Assembly (NCBI GenBank): GCA_027057185.1
Contig: JALUJE010000195.1
Coordinates: forward strand, 1-10,627
Length of the DNA: 10,627 nt
Direction: 5' to 3'
Source: Helicobacteraceae bacterium
Lineage (GTDB): Bacteria > Campylobacterota > Campylobacteria > Campylobacterales > Sulfurimonadaceae
In this document: in pieces, positions 1 to 6,072 of the stretch
How the letters are laid out: each line of letters starts with the position of its first letter
How positions within the stretch are numbered: the first letter of the stretch is position 1
Program-made: the position numbers and the translations under genes
The notes under the pieces: model-generated
Told to the model about the DNA's origin: nothing
Database searches by the model: none
Seen by the model: only the letters and a program-made list of their open reading frames with translations

Positions 1-192
1 GGTATAATGCTTTATGATTTTAATAAAATCAATAACACAAATAATATTTGGCTAGGACATGCTGGAGGTACTGAACATTACCGTGCCATTCTTGTTTATG
101 ATGTAAAAACAAAAATAATTATGGCTATTTCCATCAATGAAAAGATACCCGTTGAGGCAGTTGCAATGAGATTATTGGAAGTTATGAATTAA
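1..192 (+). CDS. Serine hydrolase (class C beta-lactamase/esterase-like), C-terminal fragment cut by window edge
   Basis: The reading frame is open from the first base (codons for Gly-Ile precede the first Met at 7), so this is the 3' end of a gene that begins outside the window; 63 codons are visible. The segment WLGHAGGTEHYRAILVYD followed by a hydrophobic strand and 'AISIN' matches the C-terminal part of the beta-lactamase/transpeptidase-like serine hydrolase family (Pfam Beta-lactamase). There an H-x-G-G segment plays the part of the third active-site motif (KTG in true class C enzymes) and the next two strands close the sheet. The catalytic S-x-x-K and Y-x-N motifs would lie upstream and cannot be checked. 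Such proteins act on ester or amide bonds, often in the cell envelope; the substrate cannot be told from here. The gene converges on the minus-strand DUF4395 gene, with 27 nt between the two stops. The family call rests on a short segment, so confidence is moderate. Confidence 0.62.
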   Translation, partial: GIMLYDFNKINNTNNIWLGHAGGTEHYRAILVYDVKTKIIMAISINEKIPVEAVAMRLLEVMN

Positions 193-219
193 AGGTCAAA
201 ATCTCCAAAGACTGCACCG

Positions 220-849
220 CTATACTAAACGAAGTAACATCCCCACCACCACTAGAAAAAACAACCCCAATACAACCCGTTGAGAAATTGAAAATTTTTG
301 ACATGCTTCTCGTTCATGTTTTTCGCAAGTAGCTCCTGCACAGTATTGTGCCTCCTCTTTGTTAAATACATTGTAGAGTTTACACCCTAAACAGATGCCA
401 AATACAGCTTCAAAATAGAGTAGAACCAAACAGATCATACAACTAAGACCAATAAGAGCATTGTGTAAGCTTTCATCTCCAATAGGCGTAGTCGATGGAA
501 AAATCGTAGTCAAAAAAAAGAGAAATATCGCTAAAACAAGTCCAATACTCCACGCAAATCTTTTCTCTTTTGCACCTACATATTCAGGTATTTGGTTGTT
601 GACCATAAAACGCCCTATGAGCAGGCTTGGAGCATATTTGGGATTGATAAGCACACGAATGATAAATTCAATCAAAAAAAGCCAAACAAAACTCTGCATG
701 ATCACTATATTTTTCATTACTATGCAATTTACAAAAGATAGCAGTGCTACTAAAAAGAGGATTCCCGCTCCCGCTCGAAGCTCTCTTTCGTTTAGAACTT
801 TAACTTCATAACCCTTTACCCTCTCTCCAAAATCAAATACTTTTGACAT
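220..849 (-). CDS. DUF4395 family integral membrane protein with Cys-rich C-terminal part
   Basis: A 209-residue membrane protein. Hydrophobic segments lie at about residues 27-45, 48-68, 100-117, 130-150 and 192-208. The segment F-G-I-C-L-G-C-K-L-Y (residues 150-159, Cys153 and Cys156) is the hallmark I associate with the DUF4395 family, and the usual family opening (charged N-terminus, Asn-rich turn, then paired helices) is present. A soluble loop after it carries three more cysteines (170, 175, 183), giving a five-Cys cluster between helices 4 and 5 that could be redox active or bind metal; this is inference. The function of the family is not established, though members often sit near thiol-redox or rhodanese-like genes. 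The start lies only 3 nt after the stop of the EF-hand gene upstream on the same strand, with a weak AAGAG as ribosome site, so translation is probably coupled. Family call fairly sure, role unknown. Confidence 0.78.
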   Translation of the reverse strand: MSKVFDFGERVKGYEVKVLNERELRAGAGILFLVALLSFVNCIVMKNIVIMQSFVWLFLIEFIIRVLINPKYAPSLLIGRFMVNNQIPEYVGAKEKRFAWSIGLVLAIFLFFLTTIFPSTTPIGDESLHNALIGLSCMICLVLLYFEAVFGICLGCKLYNVFNKEEAQYCAGATCEKHEREACQKFSISQRVVLGLFFLVVVGMLLRLV

Positions 850-852
850 GAT

Positions 853-1167
853 TTACAACTCTTTTCTAGCTAAATCAATTAGCTCTTGCGGGGTTATTTT
901 CCCATCGCCATCAGAATCAGCTCGGTGGAAGTCCCATTTTTGGTACTCCTCTACACTCATGCCCTTGTCCTTAGCTTCTGATTTAACATCTTCCATATTT
1001 GCGTTACTATTATCTAAGTATTCACTATAGTCAATATAGCCATCATGATTTGTATCCATCTCCTGATGTATAGCTTTCAACATAGAGTCGCTAATAAGTG
1101 CCGAACACCCACTAAACCCTCCTAGAAGAAGCGCGATTAAGACTATTTTTGTGCTATTTATTTTCAT
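853..1167 (-). CDS. Small lipoprotein with two EF-hand calcium-binding loops
   Basis: A 104-residue protein. The N-terminus (basic MKINSTK, hydrophobic residues 8-18, then FSGC) is a lipoprotein signal with Cys21 as the probable lipidated residue; Phe at -3 is slightly off the usual Leu. Two canonical 12-residue EF-hand loops follow: residues 38-49 (D-T-N-H-D-G-Y-I-D-Y-S-E) and 84-95 (D-S-D-G-D-G-K-I-T-P-Q-E), each with the expected acidic ligands, central Gly, Ile at position 8 and Glu at position 12. The protein should therefore be a membrane-anchored calcium binder in the periplasm or outer membrane. A strong AAGGAG (complement of 1173-1178) sits 5 nt before the ATG. It is followed after 3 nt by the DUF4395 gene, so the two are very likely co-transcribed. 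The partner or signal it serves is unknown. Confidence 0.88.
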   Translation of the reverse strand: MKINSTKIVLIALLLGGFSGCSALISDSMLKAIHQEMDTNHDGYIDYSEYLDNSNANMEDVKSEAKDKGMSVEEYQKWDFHRADSDGDGKITPQELIDLARKEL

Positions 1168-1172
1168 GATTT

Positions 1173-1178
1173 CTCCTT
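1173..1178 (-). promoter_or_regulatory. Shine-Dalgarno site of the EF-hand lipoprotein gene
   Basis: AAGGAG on the minus strand lies 5 nt before the ATG at 1167 and fixes that start. The 180-nt gap upstream of it (1168-1347) is AT-rich, enough for a separate promoter, so the EF-hand/DUF4395 pair may be transcribed apart from the nitroreductase gene. Confidence 0.7.
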
Positions 1179-1347
1179 TATGTTTTTAGATAATTCAATC
1201 ATAAGATAAAAAAATGTGAGAAAAATGAGAATATTTAAAATGTTGATACTTTATGTAGATAGCATATTCCTTGTATCCCGAGTGAGGTAAATAGTTGATT
1301 TTTACACCCTCCACCGGAGAGAAGTGTAATGTTGTGATCTACTAGGC

Positions 1348-1950
1348 TTAAAACTTATCTACAATAACAAGTTTTTCAAGTGGCAACTGTCCCGCTCTTG
1401 GAGATGCTTCTTGTGTCGCTTTTCCAATCGTAATAAACATAGAGATAACATGATCTTTGGGCAAAGAGATTAGTTTTGCAACACCATCAAAATCAAAACC
1501 AACCATAGGACATGAGTCATAACCCATCTCTTTTGCACCAAGCATAATAGTCTGCGCTACAATACCGCAAGAACGAAATACCTCATCTCTTTGAACCTGC
1601 TCTTTATCTCTATAATAACTATCAATAGCGGGCAATATAAACTCTTGCACTTCCAAAGGTGCATTTTGCCAGTAACGCTTTGGCTCTTTTTCCCATGCCT
1701 TCATATCTGCACAAAGTATGAGCAATAAAGAAGCATCTGTTATTTGCGCCTGCTCCCATGAGAGAGCTTTGATCTCTTTTCGCAAAGTGGGATCTTGCAC
1801 AAGTACAAATCGCCAATGTTGAATATTAAAAGCACTAGGAGATAAAATCGCATTGGATAGAAGTATGTGTATCTCCTCCCGTGTCATCTTGTGGTTTGGA
1901 TCAAAGTATTTAGCTGCTCGTCGTTGTTGTATCGCATCGAATGTGTTCAT
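1348..1950 (-). CDS. Nitroreductase-family FMN-dependent oxidoreductase
   Basis: A 200-residue protein of normal length for the nitroreductase superfamily (NfsB/YodC/MhqN-like). Family marks are the N-terminal 'I-Q-Q-R-R-A-A-K-Y-F' segment (Arg10-Arg11, FMN phosphate side), the conserved S-P-S-A-F-N-I-Q-H-W-R-F stretch at residues 37-48 that lines the flavin, and a C-terminal G-Y-D-S-C-P-M-V-G-F-D segment typical of the dimer/flavin site. Members reduce quinones, nitroaromatics or other electrophiles with NAD(P)H in the cytoplasm. The AAAGGA ribosome site on the complement (about 1958-1963) supports the ATG at 1950. The gene is divergent from an HxlR-type regulator with a 101-nt gap; known pairs of this kind (HypR-HypO, YodB-YodC in Bacillus) respond to disulfide or quinone stress, so a similar detoxification role is inferred. 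Exact substrate unknown. Confidence 0.85.
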   Translation of the reverse strand: MNTFDAIQQRRAAKYFDPNHKMTREEIHILLSNAILSPSAFNIQHWRFVLVQDPTLRKEIKALSWEQAQITDASLLLILCADMKAWEKEPKRYWQNAPLEVQEFILPAIDSYYRDKEQVQRDEVFRSCGIVAQTIMLGAKEMGYDSCPMVGFDFDGVAKLISLPKDHVISMFITIGKATQEASPRAGQLPLEKLVIVDKF

Positions 1951-2051
1951 GATATTTTCCTTTGTGTCAATGAGTGATAAAAGTTTACAATTTTATATGC
2001 TATTATTTCAAGAACTACCTATAAAGATATATACACACTAAAAGGATAGTA
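1951..2051. promoter_or_regulatory. Divergent promoter/operator region between nitroreductase and HxlR regulator
   Basis: This 101-nt AT-rich gap must hold the promoters of both divergent genes. An imperfect dyad sits near its middle: ATAAAA (1977-1982), 8 nt, then TTTTAT (1991-1996), with partial inner symmetry. TATAAA-like -10 elements are visible on the plus strand at 2020-2025 and on the minus strand across 1991-1997; -35 elements are not clear. HxlR proteins normally bind dyads between the gene pair, so this dyad is the best operator candidate, but AT-rich dyads arise easily by chance. AAAGGA at 2041-2046 is the ribosome site of the regulator gene. Confidence 0.35.
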
Positions 2052-2399
2052 ATGAAGATAAAATATGACGGAAAAGCATATGCCTGTTCGTTTGAATTTG
2101 CCCTAGATATCGTCTCTGGAAAGTGGAAGGGGCTTATCTTGTGGCACTTGAGTTTTGGTACTTTACGATATAGTGAAATTCGTAGAAATTTAGGAAAAAT
2201 TACAGAAAAAATGCTTACACAGACATTGAGAGAATTGGAAAAACACCGCCTAATTACACGAAAAATTTATCCTGTTGTCCCACCAAAAGTTGAATATACA
2301 CTTACAGAGGATGGGGAAAAATTGATACCCATATTTAAACAGATGCAGGCTTGGGGTGATGAGTTAGGCTCAAAAATTGCTGTGCTAAATGAGTCGTAA
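2052..2399 (+). CDS. HxlR-family (DUF24) winged-helix transcriptional regulator with a single N-terminal Cys
   Basis: A 115-residue protein of typical HxlR length. The family pattern is clear: Cys12 followed by 'F-A-L-D-I-V-S-G-K-W-K' (helix 1, residues 16-26), an 'L-R-Y-S-E-I-R-R-N-L-G-K-I-T-E-K-M-L-T-Q-T-L-R-E-L-E' helix-turn-helix (about 48-73), then the wing 'R-K-I-Y-P-V-V-P-P-K-V-E-Y-T-L-T-E-D-G' and a C-terminal dimer helix. Cys12 is the only cysteine and lies where YodB, HypR and QorR carry their conserved redox-sensing Cys. A one-Cys sensor could act through S-thiolation, S-alkylation or an intersubunit disulfide; that part is inference. It probably represses its own gene and the divergent nitroreductase gene. 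An AAAGGA site precedes the ATG. No convincing intrinsic terminator follows it. Confidence 0.9.
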   Translation: MKIKYDGKAYACSFEFALDIVSGKWKGLILWHLSFGTLRYSEIRRNLGKITEKMLTQTLRELEKHRLITRKIYPVVPPKVEYTLTEDGEKLIPIFKQMQAWGDELGSKIAVLNES

Positions 2400-2506
2400 A
2401 AAAAAATGATTAAATATCAATAACAATTTTTTGCTCGATCAATGTAGCGATGATACAAAAGTAAAGTATGAAAAAGCTAGAATAACAAAAAGGTTAGGAG
2501 GCTTGT
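2400..2506 (+). promoter_or_regulatory. Intergenic region with probable promoter and strong ribosome site of the six-gene operon
   Basis: An AT-rich 107-nt gap. A weak sigma-70-like pair is TTGCTC (2431-2436), 17 nt, TACAAA (2454-2459); an alternative -10 is TAGAAT (2478-2483). Neither is strong. AGGAGG (2496-2501) lies 5 nt before the ATG at 2507 and is near consensus. Base composition becomes visibly more GC-rich just after this gap. Confidence 0.3.
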
Positions 2507-3523
2507 ATGCAATATCGCTATATAGGAAAAACCGGATTGCGGGTTTCGCCTATTGCTTTGGGTACCATGACGTTTGGGACGCAGTGTGATGAAAAAGAGG
2601 CATTTCGCATTATGGATCAAGCTTATGATGCCGGGGTAAATATTTTTGATACGGCAGAACTGTATCCTGTACCCCCTTCAGCAGCATTATGTGGACTGAG
2701 TGAAACCATCGTCGGTGCGTGGCTCAAGACAAAACCTCGAGAGAGTATGATTCTTGCTACCAAAGTTGCCGGTGCGGCATCAGGATGGTTTGTGCCGCCT
2801 GTTCGTCACGGACTGACCGCCATGGACCGATTCCATATTGAGCGAGCTGTCGAGGGTTCTTTGAAGCGGTTGAAGACAGACTATATCGACCTCTACCAAA
2901 TGCACTGGCCCGATACTGTTGTACCCATAGAGGAGTCGCTTGAGGCATTTGACAGATTGGTTCAAAGTGGCAAGGTGCGCTATATTGGTACTTCAAACGA
3001 TACGGCATACGGTCTGAGTAAGGCATTAAGTGCCAGCCATTATCGGGGGTTGGCACGTTTTGAGTCCATTCAGAACAACTTTTCATTGCTCAACCGCCGT
3101 TTTTTGGATGAGTTGGCAGTGGTGGCCGTCGCCGAACAGGTCTCGCTGTTGCCGTATTCTCCCTTAGGCGGTGGGGTACTTAGTGGGAAATATAACAATG
3201 ACCCCAATGCCTCCGGACGTTTTAGTGCTTATGCCAAATCACCGAACCGGCGTCAGCGCACAATGGCGGCACGTTTTAAGAATGACAAGACACTGGCTTC
3301 AACCCAGCACTATGTCAAGATTGCCGCAGATGCAGCGCTTGATCCGGTCACAATGGCAATAGCGTGGAGTAAGCAGTTCGATTTTGTTGCCTCGACGATT
3401 GTCGGTGCAACTTCGGCAGATCAGCTAGAGGCATCACTTGCGGCTATGGAACTGACGTTGAGTGAAGAGATTCTTCAAGCCTGTGAGAAGGTACACCATG
3501 AGATTCTCTATCCTATGGGTTAG
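2507..3523 (+). CDS. Tas-like NAD(P)H-dependent aldo/keto reductase
   Basis: A 338-residue cytoplasmic aldo/keto reductase. The catalytic tetrad is complete: Asp48 and Tyr53 in 'N-I-F-D-T-A-E-L-Y-P', Lys86 in 'L-A-T-K-V', and His133 in 'L-Y-Q-M-H-W-P'. The 'DTAELYPVPP...GLSE' segment strongly resembles E. coli Tas (DTAEMYPVPP...), and the length is close to Tas (346). A C-terminal 'S-T-I-V-G-A-T-S-A-D-Q-L-E' segment is the usual NADPH-phosphate and adenine binding strand and helix. Such enzymes reduce carbonyl compounds with NADPH; Tas itself has no firmly settled substrate. It has a near-consensus AGGAGG site and stands first in a run of six same-strand genes. The last 26 nt overlap the start of the following lipoprotein gene. 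Family certain, substrate unknown. Confidence 0.92.
   Translation: MQYRYIGKTGLRVSPIALGTMTFGTQCDEKEAFRIMDQAYDAGVNIFDTAELYPVPPSAALCGLSETIVGAWLKTKPRESMILATKVAGAASGWFVPPVRHGLTAMDRFHIERAVEGSLKRLKTDYIDLYQMHWPDTVVPIEESLEAFDRLVQSGKVRYIGTSNDTAYGLSKALSASHYRGLARFESIQNNFSLLNRRFLDELAVVAVAEQVSLLPYSPLGGGVLSGKYNNDPNASGRFSAYAKSPNRRQRTMAARFKNDKTLASTQHYVKIAADAALDPVTMAIAWSKQFDFVASTIVGATSADQLEASLAAMELTLSEEILQACEKVHHEILYPMG
3486..3491 (+). promoter_or_regulatory. Shine-Dalgarno site deciding the start of the overlapping lipoprotein gene
   Basis: AGAAGG inside the end of the aldo/keto reductase gene lies 6 nt before the ATG at 3498. It supports that ATG over the in-frame GTG at 3462, and places initiation within the upstream gene so that translation may be coupled. 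Confidence 0.6.
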
Positions 3524-3971
3524 TCTGTTACTGCTTTTTGGTGGTTGTTCACTGAAAACCTATGCACCCTCGGAGGGAAAGCACATTACATTAAAGACGA
3601 AGTATTTGCGTTTTAACGATTTGGGCTACATTCGTCGTAGTGACACCGGGGTTGAAGTAGAGCTTTTTTCGGCAGGACATCCGGTTGAGAAGTTCGTGAT
3701 AGAAGAGAATATTTGCACAATGCAAGGTTGTTTGCGAAGTGATACGTTTTATAAAGAGTATTTACATGTAAATTATCCCCAGGCGACCTTGAAGCATATT
3801 TTTCGTGGGGAACCGATTTTTCAAAAGAGGGGATTGGTGCGGACATCGAACGGCTTTAAGCAAGTTATTCACACCAATGAGTATAATATCGTCTATAAAG
3901 TAAGCCAGAAGAGTATCTATTTTAAAGATTTCATGCATGGTATCTTAATTAACATTAGGGAGATTCAATGA
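3498..3971 (+). CDS. Small lipoprotein of unknown function
   Basis: With the ATG at 3498 the product is 157 residues: MRF, a hydrophobic core (residues 4-14) and F-G-G-C, a lipoprotein signal with Cys17 as the lipid attachment site. A GTG at 3462 in the same frame would add 12 residues (mostly basic) in front of the signal; the ATG with AGAAGG at the right distance gives a normal signal and is preferred. The mature part is mixed alpha/beta with many aromatic and basic residues and two more cysteines in 'ENICTMQGCLRSD' (a C-x4-C pair that could form a disulfide). I do not recognise a family. The gene overlaps the reductase gene by 26 nt and the nfo gene by 4 nt (ATGA), so it belongs to the same operon. 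It also contains a 14-bp palindrome (3760-3773) repeated upstream of nuoA. Confidence 0.8.
   Translation: MRFSILWVSLLLLFGGCSLKTYAPSEGKHITLKTKYLRFNDLGYIRRSDTGVEVELFSAGHPVEKFVIEENICTMQGCLRSDTFYKEYLHVNYPQATLKHIFRGEPIFQKRGLVRTSNGFKQVIHTNEYNIVYKVSQKSIYFKDFMHGILINIREIQ
3760..3773. repeat. 14-bp palindrome ATTTACATGTAAAT inside the lipoprotein gene
   Basis: A perfect self-complementary 14-mer, identical to the core (8300-8313) of the 22-bp palindrome upstream of nuoA. Here it is not extended beyond 14 bp and is read in frame as part of Y-L-H-V-N-Y. The exact second copy is the reason to list it; chance is possible in AT-rich DNA. Confidence 0.5.
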
Positions 3972-4819
3972 GTAAATATGTCGGTGCACATGTTTCTGCA
4001 GCAGGAGGTGTTTTTAATGCGCCGCTCAATGCCATGGCAATTGGGGCACGGGCTTTTGCGCTCTTTACCAAAAATCAGCGGCAGTGGCATGCTAAAGATT
4101 TGGATACCCAAACCATTGATGCGTTCAAAATCAATCTTGAGAAAAGTAGTATTGCTCCGCGTCATGTGTTACCACACGACTCATATTTAATTAATTTAGG
4201 ACATCCTGAAGAGGAAAAGCGTCACAAATCACTCGAAGCATTTGTTGATGAGGTACACCGTTGTGAACTCTTGGGACTCGAAAAACTCAATTTTCATCCC
4301 GGATCGCATCTAAAAAAAATTGATGAATCGCACTGTCTTGACCGTATTGCCGAGGCAATGAATGTTACGCTCGATCAGACGCAGGGTGTGAGTCTGGTGT
4401 TAGAAAATACTGCGGGTCAGGGGAGTAATTTGGGATGGAAATTTGAACATTTGGCTCACATTATTGACAAAATCGAAGATAAGTCTCGAGTCGGTGTCTG
4501 TATTGATACGTGTCATATGTTTACCGCCGGTTATGATATTCGTACAAAAGAGGCTTATGATATCTCTATGGCAGAATTTGGTAACATAGTAGGATTTGAA
4601 TACCTTCAGGGGATGCACCTGAATGATTCTAAGCCAGATTTAGGCTCCCATGTCGATCGGCATGAGAGTATTGGAAAAGGAAAAATTGGGCTAGAGGCGT
4701 TTCGTTATATCATGAATGATGAACGAATGGACGATATACCGTTAATATTGGAGACAATCGATGAGACTATCTGGGCTCAGGAGATTACGCTGCTTTATTC
4801 ACTACAGGAGACTACATGA
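3968..4819 (+). CDS. nfo: Endonuclease IV (AP endonuclease)
   Basis: A 283-residue protein closely matching E. coli Nfo (285 aa) end to end. It cleaves DNA 5' of abasic sites and removes 3'-blocking groups in base excision repair. All nine metal ligands of the trinuclear zinc site are present, one position later than in E. coli: His70, His110, Glu146, Asp180, His183, His217, Asp230, His232 and Glu262. Signature stretches G-A-H-V-S-A-A-G-G, H-D-S-Y-L-I-N-L-G, F-H-P-G-S-H, C-I-D-T-C-H and H-L-N-D-S-K are intact. The GGGAG site (3958-3962) and the ATGA overlap with the lipoprotein gene fix the start at 3968. The stop overlaps the next start in the same way. Its place between two envelope genes is unusual for its job but the overlaps make co-transcription very likely. 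Confidence 0.97.
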   Translation: MSKYVGAHVSAAGGVFNAPLNAMAIGARAFALFTKNQRQWHAKDLDTQTIDAFKINLEKSSIAPRHVLPHDSYLINLGHPEEEKRHKSLEAFVDEVHRCELLGLEKLNFHPGSHLKKIDESHCLDRIAEAMNVTLDQTQGVSLVLENTAGQGSNLGWKFEHLAHIIDKIEDKSRVGVCIDTCHMFTAGYDIRTKEAYDISMAEFGNIVGFEYLQGMHLNDSKPDLGSHVDRHESIGKGKIGLEAFRYIMNDERMDDIPLILETIDETIWAQEITLLYSLQETT

Positions 4820-6057
4820 AAAAGATTGCATTGCTTTCCCTGGCTACATCCTCATTGATGATAGCCGGCGGCTATAAAATACCGGAACTTTCTATGAATT
4901 CAATGGCGCTGTCTGCGGCGTATATTGCCAATGCTCATGGTGCTGATGCAGCGTATTTTAATCCGGCAAATATGGCATTTGAAGCTGATGGGCAATACTT
5001 TGAAGGTGCGTTAACCTATATTCGTCTTGCTTCAATTGAATATACCGGAACGGCGTTGAATCCCGATGGAACCCCCAATAACTCCGGCGCCAGTTCCAAA
5101 GTGGAAAATTTTCTATCGCCCTCGTTGCATTATGTATCACCCCGGTATGACCAATTCCGTTTTGGTCTGAGTGTCGTCGCGCCGGCAGGTCTCTCAAAGC
5201 GTTGGGAGATGCAGCCGGCAAAAACGTATGCGCATGAGTTTAGTCTTCAGGTGGTTGAGGTAAATCCCTCCGTTGCCTATCGCGTTAGTCAAGACTTTGC
5301 CGTGGGAGCAGGGTTTCGCATAGTGCATACCAGCGGTGTTGTCAAAAGTGCGTCGATTGCATCACGCGATATGGAAGGAGATACGTTTGATTTTGGTTAC
5401 AACCTGGCGTTAAGTTACAAGGCCACATCGGAGTTGACACTAGCAGCGACGTATCGCTCGAATGTGGATCTGGATGTAGAAGGAGATGCTGCTATTTACT
5501 TTCCCGACAATGGTAGCTACGGTGGAACAAAATTGTTTGGTAAACGCATTGATGCAGCAGTTTCTATACCCAATCCGGCAGCTCTGAACCTTGCTGCGGC
5601 ATATCGCTTTAATACCGGTACGACCGTTGAATTTGTCTATGAACGTACGTTTTGGTCGGCGTATGAATCTCTGGACTTTGATTATGAGTTCTCGTTAGGA
5701 GCTTTGGATGCGAAATTTTCCGATCCTATTGCCAAAGATTGGAACGATGTGAGTGCTTACAGGCTCGGTGTAACTCAAGAGTATGATAACTGGACGGGTA
5801 TGGCGGCTATTGCGTATGATGCGACCCCGATTCCTGAACAGACCATAAATTTTGAGCTCCCTGATTCTGATGCTATCATTGTCTCTATGGGTGGACGGTA
5901 TGAATACAGTGATACCCTCAGTCTGGGAGCGGCACTGCTGATTGATTTTAAAGAGTCACGAACACTTAGCAGTAGTGTGAATGATATTGGTCTCAATGGT
6001 GAGTTTACCGATGCCCGTGCCTATCTTTTTACGGTGGGTGCCGAATACAAATTTTAA
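4816..6057 (+). CDS. OmpP1/FadL/TodX-family outer-membrane transport porin
   Basis: A 413-residue protein. The N-terminus (MKK, hydrophobic to about residue 17, then A-G-G) is a Sec signal peptide; the mature protein begins near G-G-Y-K-I-P-E. The plug region 'S-M-N-S-M-A-L-S-A-A-Y-I-A-N-A-H-G-A-D-A-A-Y-F-N-P-A-N' (26-52), with its N-P-A-N motif, is diagnostic for FadL-type channels. Alternating strands follow, and the chain ends in A-E-Y-K-F with a C-terminal Phe as expected for Bam-dependent barrels. FadL proteins (446 aa in E. coli) admit hydrophobic compounds such as long-chain fatty acids or aromatics through a lateral opening; the substrate here cannot be told. No fatty-acid or hydrocarbon degradation gene is visible nearby. 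An AGGAG site just upstream and a 4-nt ATGA overlap with nfo fix the start. No symbol is given because orthology to fadL itself is not shown. Confidence 0.9.
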   Translation: MKKIALLSLATSSLMIAGGYKIPELSMNSMALSAAYIANAHGADAAYFNPANMAFEADGQYFEGALTYIRLASIEYTGTALNPDGTPNNSGASSKVENFLSPSLHYVSPRYDQFRFGLSVVAPAGLSKRWEMQPAKTYAHEFSLQVVEVNPSVAYRVSQDFAVGAGFRIVHTSGVVKSASIASRDMEGDTFDFGYNLALSYKATSELTLAATYRSNVDLDVEGDAAIYFPDNGSYGGTKLFGKRIDAAVSIPNPAALNLAAAYRFNTGTTVEFVYERTFWSAYESLDFDYEFSLGALDAKFSDPIAKDWNDVSAYRLGVTQEYDNWTGMAAIAYDATPIPEQTINFELPDSDAIIVSMGGRYEYSDTLSLGAALLIDFKESRTLSSSVNDIGLNGEFTDARAYLFTVGAEYKF

Positions 6058-6064
6058 TATAAAA

Positions 6065-6068
6065 GAGG
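6065..6068 (+). promoter_or_regulatory. Ribosome site supporting a TTG start for the AAA+ ATPase
   Basis: GAGG within AGAGGA (6064-6069) lies only 4 nt before TTG at 6073, slightly close. The next in-frame Met codon is more than 110 codons downstream, inside the conserved N-terminal region, so the TTG is the most likely start and initiation may be weak. Confidence 0.5.
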
Positions 6069-6072
6069 ATCA

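Noticed and set aside
461..811. 116-codon plus-strand frame opposite the DUF4395 gene
   Set aside because: Antisense shadow of a clearly coding membrane protein gene; no family features of its own.
1302..1329. Hairpin TTACAC/GTGTAA with inner CTCC/GGAG after the nitroreductase gene, considered as a terminator
   Set aside because: On the nitroreductase strand the stem is followed by A residues, not a U-tract, and the stem is broken by an asymmetric bulge.
2410..2430. Short TGAT/ATCA repeat plus T-run after the HxlR gene, considered as a terminator
   Set aside because: Only 4 bp of stem; too weak to call.
3462..3497. GTG start extending the lipoprotein by 12 residues
   Set aside because: The ATG at 3498 has a correctly spaced AGAAGG and gives a normal lipoprotein signal; the extension would put an unusual basic segment in front of it.
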